Shown here: positions 6,272 to 13,737 of the stretch, piece after piece | Position numbering within the stretch: position 1 is the stretch's first letter | Layout of the letters: each line of letters opens with the position of its first letter | Assembly (NCBI GenBank): GCA_002389995.1 | Contig: DGRR01000137.1 | Location: forward strand, 1-17,110 | Direction: 5' to 3' | DNA: 17,110 nucleotides | Source of the DNA: Ruminococcus sp. UBA4383 | GTDB taxonomy: Bacteria; Bacillota; Clostridia; Oscillospirales; Ruminococcaceae | Notes under the pieces: generated by a model | What the model was told of the DNA's origin: nothing | What the model saw: only the letters and a program-made list of their open reading frames with translations | Databases searched by the model: none | Translations under genes and position numbers: made by a program

Positions 6272-8578
6272 TCAGCCTTTGAGGGCTACACGCCTTATTT
6301 TACCGCTTATAGTTTTGGGAAGTTCGTCACGGAATTCAACGATTCTCGGATATTTATAAGGAGCGGTATGTTTCTTGACATAGTTCTGAATTTCCTTTTT
6401 AAGTTCCTCAGTACCTTCCTTGCCTTTGACAAGCACGATAGAAGCCTTTACTACCTGACCTCTTACGGGGTCGGGAGCGGCACTTACACCACATTCAAGG
6501 ACATAGGGGAGTTCCATGATAACGCTTTCGATTTCAAACGGTCCTATTCTGTAACCGCTTGACTTGATAACATCATCAACACGACCGACATACCAGAAAT
6601 ATCCGTCCTCATCTTTCCAAGCTGTATCGCCTGTATGGTAAACATTATCATGCCAAGCCTCTTTTGTTTTTTCCTCATCGTTGTAGTAACCGAGGAAAAG
6701 ACCTGCGGGAATTTTTTTATCCGTGCGGATAACGATTTCGCCTGTTTCACCTGTTTTGACAGGTTTTCCGTTGGGGTCAACGATATCGACATCATAGAGT
6801 ACGCTTGGTTTGCCCATAGAGCCGGGGCGGGGGTTCATGCCGACAAAGTTACCAATAGAGAGTGTAGTTTCGGTCTGACCGAATCCCTCCATAAGTTTAA
6901 CGCCTGTTGCGTTGAGGAACTGGTTGTAGACTTCGGGGTTGAGAGCTTCGCCTGCAACTGTTGCATATTTTATACTGCTCAAATCGAACTTTGACAAATC
7001 CTCTTTGATAAAGAATCTGTACATTGTAGGAGGAGCGCAGAAAGTAGTTATATTATATTTTGCGAACATGGGGAGGATTTTATTTGCATCGAATCTGTCG
7101 AAATCGTATACAAACACACAGGTTTCACTGAGCCACTGTCCGTAGAGTTTGCCCCAGAGAGCCTTTCCCCAGCCTGTATCGGAGATTGTGAAGTGTATGC
7201 CGTTGGGGTCAACATTGTGCCAGTAACGGGCTGTTATGAAGTGACCGAGGGCATATTTATGGCTGTGTGTAGCGATTTTGGGATAACCCGTAGTACCTGA
7301 TGTAAAGAACATGAGGTTAGGTTCACTTCCGCATGAAAGTTCATCAGGGGAAGTCGGACGCTCAAATACATCGCTTTGAGATGCGATTCCGTCATTGAAA
7401 TCGAGCCAGTTTTCACGCTGACCTCTCACAATAATTCTTGTGATATCCATTCCGCATTCATCGACAGCGAGGTCAACCTGATGAGCAACATCGCCCTCAC
7501 CCGTACAGACAATAGCCTTAACGCCTGCCGCCTTGAAACGGTATGTGAAATCGTGCTGGACAAGCTGATTTGTTGCGGGAATGACAATAGCACCGAGTTT
7601 ATGAAGTGCGATTATTGAGAACCAGAACTGATAATGTCTTTTAAGGACAAGCATAACCTTGTCGCCTTTTTTGATTCCGATTGAGCGGAAATAATTTGCG
7701 GTCATGTTGGAATATTTTTTCATATCCGCAAAAGTAAAGGTTTTCTCCTCCATATCGTTTGAAACGTAGATGAGAGCCTTTTTATCGGGACATTTTTCGG
7801 CAAGGCCGTCAACTATATCGAAACCGAAATTGAAGCTTTCCTCATTTTTGAAGCTTATACCTGTGAGTGCGCCTGTTTCGTCTGTTTCGACATTCACGAA
7901 CTTGTCGGCTATGGGGTTTTCGATTTTTGCGAGGTCAAAATTTGTAACGCCTGCGAGGATAGACGGTTCAAGGTGCTGGATAGCTTTCTGGGGCTGCTGG
8001 TTGACACCGAAAACAACAGCATAGAATTTACATTCTTCACCGCCCACTGCCCATTCGTCATGGGGTTCGCTGCTGTCGTAGTAGATTGAGTCGCCTTCTT
8101 CGAGGACTTCTTCATTGTCACCGATTCTTACTTTAAGTTTACCGCTGATGATTATATCGAGTTCCTGTCCCTCGTGGGTATGGGGGTGGGGTACTCTGAA
8201 TTTTTCGTCAACATAGGGGATAGTTACGAGGAATGGTTCGCCTATTTTGTTTCTGAACTGAGGTGCAAGGCGCAGGTAGCTGAGACCTTTTCTTCTTGCG
8301 ATAGGCAGACCTTCGCCTTTTCTTGTGATGTCGAAGCTTTTGATACGGGGGCTTTCGCCTTCCATAAGGTCAGTGATTTCGACACCGCAGGCATTGGCGA
8401 ACTTGTAGATGAAAGAGAAGCTGAAATCCTTTGCTCCGCCCTCGTAGGCGAGGTATTCGTAGACTGAAACGCCTGCTTTTGCAGCCATTTCTTCGGGAGT
8501 AAGACCTACCGACTCACGGGTTGCCCTAATTCGCTCAGCGACCTCTCTTATTTTATATTCAGGATTCAAATTATTCAT
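6272..8578 (-). CDS. XRE regulator-cupin-acyl-CoA synthetase fusion protein
   Basis: The 768-residue protein has three parts. Residues about 10-72 are an XRE helix-turn-helix. Residues about 115-190 are a cupin, with metal ligands probably H133, H135, E139 and H173. Residues about 250-768 are a full AMP-forming acyl-CoA synthetase of the medium-chain (MACS) type: P-loop FTSGTTGYPK (425-434), GFGQTET (565-571), YHTGD (647-651), hinge GRVDDVIKSSGYR (665-677) and catalytic lysine K760 in TISGKIRR. The enzyme half should activate a carboxylic acid with ATP and load it on CoA. The front half looks like the common XRE-cupin repressor, whose cupin senses small molecules. All key residues are present and the frame is continuous, so the fusion looks real. 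AAAGGAG lies about 11 bases before the start. The substrate is unknown: a fatty, branched-chain or aromatic acid is possible. Confidence 0.92.
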   Translation of the reverse strand: MNNLNPEYKIREVAERIRATRESVGLTPEEMAAKAGVSVYEYLAYEGGAKDFSFSFIYKFANACGVEITDLMEGESPRIKSFDITRKGEGLPIARRKGLSYLRLAPQFRNKIGEPFLVTIPYVDEKFRVPHPHTHEGQELDIIISGKLKVRIGDNEEVLEEGDSIYYDSSEPHDEWAVGGEECKFYAVVFGVNQQPQKAIQHLEPSILAGVTNFDLAKIENPIADKFVNVETDETGALTGISFKNEESFNFGFDIVDGLAEKCPDKKALIYVSNDMEEKTFTFADMKKYSNMTANYFRSIGIKKGDKVMLVLKRHYQFWFSIIALHKLGAIVIPATNQLVQHDFTYRFKAAGVKAIVCTGEGDVAHQVDLAVDECGMDITRIIVRGQRENWLDFNDGIASQSDVFERPTSPDELSCGSEPNLMFFTSGTTGYPKIATHSHKYALGHFITARYWHNVDPNGIHFTISDTGWGKALWGKLYGQWLSETCVFVYDFDRFDANKILPMFAKYNITTFCAPPTMYRFFIKEDLSKFDLSSIKYATVAGEALNPEVYNQFLNATGVKLMEGFGQTETTLSIGNFVGMNPRPGSMGKPSVLYDVDIVDPNGKPVKTGETGEIVIRTDKKIPAGLFLGYYNDEEKTKEAWHDNVYHTGDTAWKDEDGYFWYVGRVDDVIKSSGYRIGPFEIESVIMELPYVLECGVSAAPDPVRGQVVKASIVLVKGKEGTEELKKEIQNYVKKHTAPYKYPRIVEFRDELPKTISGKIRRVALKG

Positions 8579-8603
8579 AGCAAGCCTTCTCCTTTCTCAG
8601 AAT

Positions 8604-8619
8604 TTGCACTTTTGTGCAA
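8604..8619 (-). promoter_or_regulatory. Inverted repeat TTGCAC-TTTT-GTGCAA in the fusion gene leader
   Basis: A perfect 6-bp dyad with a 4-base centre lies 26 bases upstream of the fusion gene start and downstream of its promoter. It is a candidate operator for the gene's own DNA-binding domain, or a leader hairpin. Part of the motif, TGCACTT, recurs at 8654-8660. Confidence 0.5.
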
Positions 8620-8638
8620 CCGAAGCGTTTTTGATTTT

Positions 8639-8652
8639 ATGCTTTAAAGCAT
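8639..8652 (-). promoter_or_regulatory. 14-base palindrome ATGCTTTAAAGCAT in the fusion gene leader
   Basis: A perfect 14-base palindrome without spacer lies between the promoter and the start of the fusion gene, close to the predicted transcription start. Such a symmetric site suits a dimeric repressor. It overlaps a second short palindrome, GCATATGC, at 8649-8656. Confidence 0.5.
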
Positions 8653-8676
8653 ATGCACTTCAAGCTTACAGAGATT

Positions 8677-8705
8677 ATTATATCACTGTAATTTCAATTT
8701 GTCAA
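8677..8705 (-). promoter_or_regulatory. Consensus sigma-A promoter for the fusion gene
   Basis: On the minus strand, perfect TTGACA (8700-8705) and perfect TATAAT (8677-8682) boxes are separated by the optimal 17 bases. A promoter this strong would normally need a repressor, which fits the palindromes just downstream. Confidence 0.92.
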
Positions 8706-8789
8706 TACAAAATTTCACATATCGAATTAATTATTTTATATTGTATATATTTTTAATTTTTAATATGCGTGACTTAGGCAAAAAAGGAC

Positions 8790-8818
8790 TTGAATTTTAA
8801 ATATCATTGTGTTATAAT
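8790..8818 (+). promoter_or_regulatory. Sigma-A promoter of the proBA-containing operon
   Basis: TTGAAT (8790-8795) and perfect TATAAT (8813-8818) are 17 bases apart. They lie about 50 bases upstream of the start codon at 8868, which has AGGAG 5 bases before it. Confidence 0.85.
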
Positions 8819-8867
8819 ATAAGATGTATTCTTAAAAACAGGCATTTAATGTCGGATAGGAGATAGT

Positions 8868-9206
8868 ATGAATTTGACAGACCTTTATATTATGGCTCAG
8901 GAGGTTGAACAGCCGGGACTTTTTCCGTTCCCTTTCGGACTTCATATAATATTTACCATAGTGGCAGTAATATTTATGATTTTCCGTTTTGTAAAGGAAA
9001 AAAAGCCCTATCAGCTTATCATGGCAATAGCTTTTCCGATTTCACTTATAATATGGACATCTGAAAACAAAACCCTTTTCTATACAATCGGCATAATTGA
9101 AGCTGTTCTGATGCTCGCTGCATTTGTATCATCAATCTTGTTCAAAAAACCAAAGGAAACATCTGCCGCTGAACCGTCAGAAGAAGAAAAGGAAGAAAAT
9201 GCATGA
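8868..9206 (+). CDS. Small three-helix membrane protein (112 aa)
   Basis: I do not recognise a family. Three hydrophobic segments are visible at about residues 25-42, 49-64 and 69-92, joined by short loops. A charged acidic tail follows (KKPKETSAAEPSEEEKEEN). No signal peptide or catalytic motif is seen. The start at 8868 has AGGAG at good spacing and a clear promoter. Its stop codon overlaps the start of the next gene by 4 bases (ATGA), which implies translational coupling with the dehydrogenase. It is the first gene of the operon that contains proB and proA. Its role may be as a membrane partner of one of those products, but nothing in the sequence shows this. Confidence 0.82.
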   Translation: MNLTDLYIMAQEVEQPGLFPFPFGLHIIFTIVAVIFMIFRFVKEKKPYQLIMAIAFPISLIIWTSENKTLFYTIGIIEAVLMLAAFVSSILFKKPKETSAAEPSEEEKEENA

Positions 9207-10153
9207 AAATTGTTGTCCTCGACTGGAATACCATTGCCGCAGACGGTGATATTTCATGCTCTGAACTTGAAAAACTGGGCGATGTCAGGATTTTCCCCAT
9301 GACATCTCCCGAACAGACTGTACAGAATATATCCGATGCAGAAATAGTCCTCTGCAATAAAGTCCTCATAACAAGGGATATTATGGACAAATGCCCGAAT
9401 ATAAAATATATCGGTCTTTTTGCAACGGGTTTCAACAATGTCGATATTGAATACGCTGCACAGAAAAATATAACCGTCTGTAATGCAGGCTCATATTCAA
9501 CAGATGCAGTCGCACAGCAGACCTTTGCATATATCCTCGACAGATTCAGCAGAATAAGAGACTATGACAATGCCGTTAAAAACAATGAATGGATTGATTC
9601 ACCGACATTTTCATATTTCCCGATTCCCACGGCTGAACTTTCAGGGAAAACAATATCCATAGTCGGCTACGGCTCTATCGGAAAAAAAGTCGCACACATT
9701 GCAGATGCTTTCGGCATGAATGTAATCATTTCCACAAGGACAAAACCGCAGGACTGCCCTTATGAACTGACGGATATTTTCACTGCCGCAAAAAAAGCCG
9801 ATATTCTTACCTTTCACTGTCCTCTTACTCCGCAGACAAAAGGTATCGTAAACAGTGAATTATTAAGCGTCATGAAGCCTTCCGCAATACTTATAAATAC
9901 TTCAAGAGGCGGCGTGGTCAATGAATATGACCTCGCAGATGCACTCAATAACAATAAAATATCAGCCGCCTATCTCGATGTTCTCGGCAAAGAACCAATG
10001 TCACCCGATACTCCGCTCAGATATGCCGTAAACTGCATTATTACACCGCATACCGCATGGGCGGCTTATGAGACAAGATTAAGGCTTGTAAACATCGTGT
10101 GCGGCAACGTAAAGGCATGGCTTGACGGCAAGCCGCACAATAAAGTAAACTGA
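9203..10153 (+). CDS. D-2-hydroxyacid dehydrogenase, glycerate-dehydrogenase-like
   Basis: The 316-residue protein is a typical NAD-dependent D-2-hydroxyacid dehydrogenase. The N-terminal MKIVVLDW, LCNK and YIGLFATGFNNVD segments and STDAVAQQTFA resemble glycerate (hydroxypyruvate) dehydrogenases most. The dinucleotide-binding motif is GYGSIG (155-160). The catalytic residues are R235 (in NTSRGG), E264 (in GKEP) and H283 (in TPHTAW). It reduces a 2-keto acid, probably hydroxypyruvate or glyoxylate, to the D-hydroxy acid in the cytoplasm. Exact substrate choice cannot be read from the sequence. The gene overlaps the preceding gene by 4 bases and lies 12 bases before proB. The start at 9203 has the purine-rich AAGAAAAGGAAG upstream as ribosome binding site. 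The length is normal for the family. Confidence 0.93.
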   Translation: MKIVVLDWNTIAADGDISCSELEKLGDVRIFPMTSPEQTVQNISDAEIVLCNKVLITRDIMDKCPNIKYIGLFATGFNNVDIEYAAQKNITVCNAGSYSTDAVAQQTFAYILDRFSRIRDYDNAVKNNEWIDSPTFSYFPIPTAELSGKTISIVGYGSIGKKVAHIADAFGMNVIISTRTKPQDCPYELTDIFTAAKKADILTFHCPLTPQTKGIVNSELLSVMKPSAILINTSRGGVVNEYDLADALNNNKISAAYLDVLGKEPMSPDTPLRYAVNCIITPHTAWAAYETRLRLVNIVCGNVKAWLDGKPHNKVN

Positions 10154-10165
10154 AAGAAGATATAT

Positions 10166-10966
10166 ATGAGAAATATTTCCGCAAAAAAAAGAATCGTCAT
10201 AAAACTCGGAACTTCCACACTCGCCCATAAAACAGGTAAACTCAATATCAGAAGAATGACTAACCTTGTGCGTGTTATCTCTGATTTGCATAACTCAGGG
10301 CGTGAAATAATTATGGTCTCATCAGGCGCAGTAGGTCTGGGAGCAGGCAAGCTCGGACTTTCCGAAAAACCTAAGGAAACCAAAGTGAAACAGGCTGTTG
10401 CCGCTATCGGTCAATGTGAACTCATGCACGTCTATGACGATATGTTCGCAAAATACAGCGTCACAGTGGCACAGATACTCCTCACAAAAACTATTATAAA
10501 TGATTCAGGTCATTGTCAGAACTTCATGAATACCGTTGATACTCTCGTTAAAATGGGAGTTATCCCGATTGTGAACGAAAACGATACTATCGCTATTGAT
10601 GAACTTGAACTCGAAATAGGGGAGAATGATTCGCTTTCCGCACTTGTCGCAGACCTTTCAGGTGCAGACCTGCTGCTTATACTTTCGGATATAGACTGTC
10701 TGTATACAGATGACCCAAGAACTAATCCCGATGCCGTCCCGATAAGATATGTCGAGAAAATTACTCCCGAAATCGAAGCCGCCGCAGGCGGTGCAGGAAC
10801 AAGCTTCGGCACAGGCGGTATGTCCACTAAAATCAATGCCGCTAAAATAGCCGCAAATGCAGGCATAGACATGGTTATCATGAACGGGCGTGACCCCGAA
10901 AAACTCTATGACCTGTTTGAAGATAAAGAAATCGGCACTTTTTTCAAAGGTGCGGAAAAATTATGA
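10166..10966 (+). CDS. proB: Glutamate 5-kinase
   Basis: ProB phosphorylates the gamma-carboxyl of glutamate with ATP, the first step of proline synthesis. The 266-residue protein shows the amino acid kinase fold with KLGTS (13-17), SSGAVGLG (52-59), NENDT (137-141), the DIDCLYTDDPR loop (175-185) and GTGGMSTK (215-222). It ends without the C-terminal PUA domain found in the E. coli enzyme. This short form is common in Firmicutes. The ribosome binding site is weak (AAAGAAGA), so translation may depend on the upstream gene 12 bases away. proA follows after 10 bases. ProB is usually feedback-inhibited by proline; the residues deciding this were not examined. Confidence 0.95.
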   Translation: MRNISAKKRIVIKLGTSTLAHKTGKLNIRRMTNLVRVISDLHNSGREIIMVSSGAVGLGAGKLGLSEKPKETKVKQAVAAIGQCELMHVYDDMFAKYSVTVAQILLTKTIINDSGHCQNFMNTVDTLVKMGVIPIVNENDTIAIDELELEIGENDSLSALVADLSGADLLLILSDIDCLYTDDPRTNPDAVPIRYVEKITPEIEAAAGGAGTSFGTGGMSTKINAAKIAANAGIDMVIMNGRDPEKLYDLFEDKEIGTFFKGAEKL

Positions 10967-10976
10967 GGTGATTTAT

Positions 10977-12224
10977 ATGAGCTATATTGAAGAACTCGGA
11001 ATAAAGGCAAAATCTGCCGAATCCGCAATTTCAACAGCGTCCACTCTTGCTAAAAATAATGCCCTTGCCGCTATCGCAAAGGCTCTTGTCGAAAATCAGG
11101 ACGTTATCATCAGGGAAAATCAGAAGGATTTGCAGGCTGCTCAGGAAAACGGTATGTCTCAGGCTATGCAGGACAGACTTAAACTTGATGAAAAAAGAAT
11201 AGCAGGAATCGCTCAGGGCGTTGAACAGATTATCGCCCTCACTGACCCCATTGGTCAGGTTATTGACGGATTTGTCCGCCCCAACGGTCTGCGTATCACA
11301 AAAACAAGAGTTCCGCTCGGCGTTATAGGAATTATTTTTGAATCCCGTCCGAATGTTACTGTTGATGCGGCTGCACTCTGCCTTAAAGCAGGTAATGCTG
11401 TTATCCTCAAAGGCGGAAAGGAAGCCATAAATTCAAATATAATCCTCGGAAAAATTATGCGTGATGCCGTTAAATCCGCAGGTATCCCCGAAGATGTAAT
11501 TCAGGTCGTTGAAAATACATCAAGGGAAACTACAAATGAACTCATGCGTCTTAACGGTTATCTTGACCTGCTTATCCCCAGAGGAAGTGCAAGACTTATT
11601 CAGGCTGTCGTGAATACTGCAACCGTTCCCGTTATCGAAACAGGTGCAGGAAACTGTCATGTATATGTAGATGCCTCCGCTGATTTGAATATGGCTGTCG
11701 ATATTACGGACAACGCAAAAACTCAGCGTCCGTCCGTCTGCAACGCTATTGAAAGTCTCCTCGTTCATAAAGATGTCGCTGATAAATTCCTCCCGATGAT
11801 TGCGGAAAGATTCAAGGCACATGACGTTAAAATTTACGGCTGTGACAAAACTATTGCAATTCTCGGAGATTCCGTTGAAAAAGCTACCGAAACCGAATAC
11901 GCAACGGAATTTAATGATTATATCATAGCTGTAAAAGTCGTTGACAGCATTGACGAGGCTATTGCACATATAAGAAAGTACAGCACAAGACATTCAGAAT
12001 GTATCGTCACAAAATCTCTCGATGCAGCCGAAAAATTCAAGAAGGAAGTCGATGCCGCTGCCGTATATGTAAACGCTTCAACACGTTTCACAGACGGCGG
12101 AGAGTTCGGATTTGGTGCGGAAATCGGAATTTCTACACAGAAACTCCACGCAAGAGGCCCTATGGGTCTTTCAGAACTTACAACCGTCAAATACCTCGTT
12201 GAGGGCAGCGGTCAGATAAGATAA
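10977..12224 (+). CDS. proA: Glutamate-5-semialdehyde dehydrogenase (gamma-glutamyl phosphate reductase)
   Basis: ProA reduces gamma-glutamyl phosphate with NADPH to glutamate semialdehyde, which cyclises and goes on to proline. The 415-residue product has the usual length. It shows GVIGIIFESRPNVTVDAAALC, LKGGKEA, the catalytic cysteine C255 in RPSVCNAIE, and the C-terminal GAEIGISTQKLHARGPMGL signature. I chose the ATG at 10977 because GAGGTGA lies 7 bases upstream and the protein then begins as family members do (MSYIEELGIKAKSAE). A longer reading from 10890 would overlap proB and has no support. It is the fourth gene of the operon. The last step, ProC, is not encoded in the window. Confidence 0.96.
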   Translation: MSYIEELGIKAKSAESAISTASTLAKNNALAAIAKALVENQDVIIRENQKDLQAAQENGMSQAMQDRLKLDEKRIAGIAQGVEQIIALTDPIGQVIDGFVRPNGLRITKTRVPLGVIGIIFESRPNVTVDAAALCLKAGNAVILKGGKEAINSNIILGKIMRDAVKSAGIPEDVIQVVENTSRETTNELMRLNGYLDLLIPRGSARLIQAVVNTATVPVIETGAGNCHVYVDASADLNMAVDITDNAKTQRPSVCNAIESLLVHKDVADKFLPMIAERFKAHDVKIYGCDKTIAILGDSVEKATETEYATEFNDYIIAVKVVDSIDEAIAHIRKYSTRHSECIVTKSLDAAEKFKKEVDAAAVYVNASTRFTDGGEFGFGAEIGISTQKLHARGPMGLSELTTVKYLVEGSGQIR

Positions 12225-12235
12225 GGGAGAAAGAA

Positions 12236-13516
12236 ATGTCAAGAAAAAAGAACAGGAAAAAAAATAATACCGCTGAAAATATAAATGTCAGCGATACAAA
12301 TAAAAATAATCCGATAGACAATATGTCTGTTGATGACCTTCTCGCCGTTATTGAATCTGATGATAAGTCGGACAATAACCCCAATGAAATGAGTTTTGAC
12401 GACAATTCCTTTGAAATTGAGGAAATACCCGAAGAAGAATCAGATGCGGCAGACAGCATGATTGAAAGTATAAGACAAAATGCCGCAGAACTTATATCTG
12501 ATATTGGGTCTGCACAGGAATATACCGAAACTCAGGAGGGATATACTGACGGCTATTCAGAAGAATACACTGACGGCTATTCGGAAGAATATACAGACGG
12601 CTATTCCGAAGAATATGCAGGTGACTATTCCGAAGAATATGCAGGTGACTATTCCGAAGAATATACAGGCGATTATTCCGAAGAATATGCAGACGATTAT
12701 TCAGAAGAATATACAGACGGCTATTCCGAAGAATATGATGACGATATCTATGAGGAAACCGAAATTTTACCTGAAGAATCAGATGAGAATTTCAGCGGTA
12801 CTCTTGACGAAAACCCCGATGCAGTTGTCCGCAGTAAAACAATTACTCCCGATACCGAGGACGACAGCTCAAAAGGTATGGGAAAAAGAACTCTCTATGC
12901 CGCAATAGGCGTTATGTTCGCAATATTTACCTGTATCGGAATAAGCAGCGCACTCACTAAGGCAACAGGATATTTCGGAAGCTTTACCGTCAATGAGGAA
13001 CAGATGCAGAACTTTAAATCTGTCGTGTATCCTGCGGTAATAATGGATATGCCTGCTTTCACAAATACATACGAACTCACCTCCGAACAGATTCTCACAG
13101 CCGCCATATGGTCAATGATAATGTCAGACGGAGTTCTTGACAATTATTCAAAGACTTTTGATGTTGTTTCCGTTCCTGCGGTAGATGTTGAGGCGTATGC
13201 CGTAAAGCTTTTCGGTGAGGAAATACCTGCACTCAATCACACCACAGTAGGTCCTGCCGAATCGAGATTCTATTACAACAGCGAGACAAAATCCTACAAT
13301 GTCCCTGCAAAACCCCTTGTATATACATATTATCCGAGAATAAAATCCGTTTCAAAGGTTGATGAAGTTTATTCAATAATGGTTGACTATGTGAATGAAC
13401 TTCCCGAATGGATTGAAAGTGTTTCTTCAAAACAGGTTGAGTTCAGACTCAAAGAATCAAACGGCGGATATATTATAACTTCCCTGAGAGTTGTAACAGC
13501 TTCACCGTCACTTTGA
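12236..13516 (+). CDS. Membrane protein with acidic Tyr-rich octapeptide repeats
   Basis: The 426-residue product starts with a lysine-rich stretch (SRKKNRKKN). An acidic region follows (about 30-105), then eight exact-length 8-residue repeats of the form YSEEYxxx (107-170), more acidic sequence, and one membrane helix (about 219-240) preceded by GKR. A C-terminal domain of about 180 residues completes it. The positive residues before the helix suggest the repeats are inside the cell and the C-terminal domain outside. No enzyme motif was recognised; the outer domain is of unknown function. The start at 12236 is 11 bases after proA and has GGGAG 6 bases upstream. It is the last gene of the operon, and no clear terminator follows. 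The repeat region could bind metal, cations or a protein partner, but this is speculation. Confidence 0.85.
   Translation: MSRKKNRKKNNTAENINVSDTNKNNPIDNMSVDDLLAVIESDDKSDNNPNEMSFDDNSFEIEEIPEEESDAADSMIESIRQNAAELISDIGSAQEYTETQEGYTDGYSEEYTDGYSEEYTDGYSEEYAGDYSEEYAGDYSEEYTGDYSEEYADDYSEEYTDGYSEEYDDDIYEETEILPEESDENFSGTLDENPDAVVRSKTITPDTEDDSSKGMGKRTLYAAIGVMFAIFTCIGISSALTKATGYFGSFTVNEEQMQNFKSVVYPAVIMDMPAFTNTYELTSEQILTAAIWSMIMSDGVLDNYSKTFDVVSVPAVDVEAYAVKLFGEEIPALNHTTVGPAESRFYYNSETKSYNVPAKPLVYTYYPRIKSVSKVDEVYSIMVDYVNELPEWIESVSSKQVEFRLKESNGGYIITSLRVVTASPSL
12554..12745 (+). repeat. Eight tandem 24-bp repeats coding YSEEYxxx
   Basis: The DNA is exactly 192 bases, or 8 units of 24. Each unit starts TATTC(A/C/G)GAAGAATA and ends in varying Gly/Asp/Thr/Ala codons. 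Two neighbouring units (coding YSEEYAGD) are nearly identical, which points to recent unequal exchange or slippage. All units keep the frame. Confidence 0.95.
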
Positions 13517-13550
13517 TTACAATAAAATACATTTATTGACAAAAAAGATA

Positions 13551-13579
13551 TTGACATATCTGAAATTATACTATAAAAT
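13551..13579 (+). promoter_or_regulatory. Candidate promoter for the leader ORF and corA
   Basis: Perfect TTGACA (13551-13556) is followed after 17 bases by TAAAAT (13574-13579), which matches five of six positions. A second TTGACA lies 15 bases upstream (13536-13541). The predicted start of transcription is about 20 bases before the leader ORF. Confidence 0.65.
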
Positions 13580-13609
13580 AAAACTGATTGGTTTTAATGG
13601 AGGTGCAAT

Positions 13610-13690
13610 ATGAACCCTGACCCTTATGGGAGCGAAAAATTGATAATTCCGACAGAGTTCAGAACTGTATCTTTTCTCCTGTCGGAATAA
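13610..13690 (+). CDS. 26-residue leader peptide upstream of corA
   Basis: A 27-codon reading frame (with stop) starts at ATG 13610, 6 bases after a perfect GGAGG, a far better ribosome binding site than that of corA itself. The peptide begins M-N-P-D-P-Y-G and ends in L-L-S-E. The early alternation of proline and aspartate recalls the MgtL leader peptide of enteric bacteria (beginning M-E-P-D-P), where such residues destabilise the ribosome when magnesium is low and so control a magnesium transporter gene. Here the next gene is a CorA-family transporter. The last third of the ORF overlaps an RNA stem. I infer a regulatory leader peptide. That it is translated rests on the ribosome binding site and its position, not on homology. 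Confidence 0.6.
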   Translation: MNPDPYGSEKLIIPTEFRTVSFLLSE

Positions 13691-13730
13691 TTCCGAAGAA
13701 AGGAGAACTGTCCGCATAAAAACGAACAGT
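13646..13730 (+). promoter_or_regulatory. Mutually exclusive RNA stems in the corA leader
   Basis: ATTCCGACAG (13646-13655) pairs perfectly with CTGTCGGAAT (13679-13688). The second strand can instead fold with ATTCCGA (13690-13696), as the 15 bases at 13682-13696 form a palindrome. The latter lies directly before AAAGGAG (13699-13705), the only ribosome-binding-like sequence before corA, 32 bases from its ATG. ACTGT (13707-13711) and ACAGT (13726-13730) can form a small hairpin that brings this site closer to the ATG. The arrangement resembles a translation-controlled attenuator. It has no T run, so control of corA translation or rho-dependent termination is more likely than intrinsic termination. 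Confidence 0.5.
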
Positions 13731-13737
13731 ATTTGCC

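Noticed and set aside
12544..12745. CRISPR array
   Set aside because: The repeats are directly adjacent 24-bp units without unique spacers and lie in frame within a coding sequence.
12480..12908. A 142-codon open frame with repeated NIQTAIPKNMQ-like units
   Set aside because: It is the +1 shadow of the 24-bp repeats in the real gene at 12236-13516; it has no ribosome binding site and no homology.
13520..13538. CAATAAA/TTTATTG hairpin after the repeat protein gene as a terminator
   Set aside because: The stem is only A-T pairs and there is no following T run; it also overlaps the corA promoter region.
13517..13609. M-box (ykoK) magnesium riboswitch upstream of corA
   Set aside because: The space before the leader ORF is too short and AT-rich, and none of the conserved M-box segments is visible.
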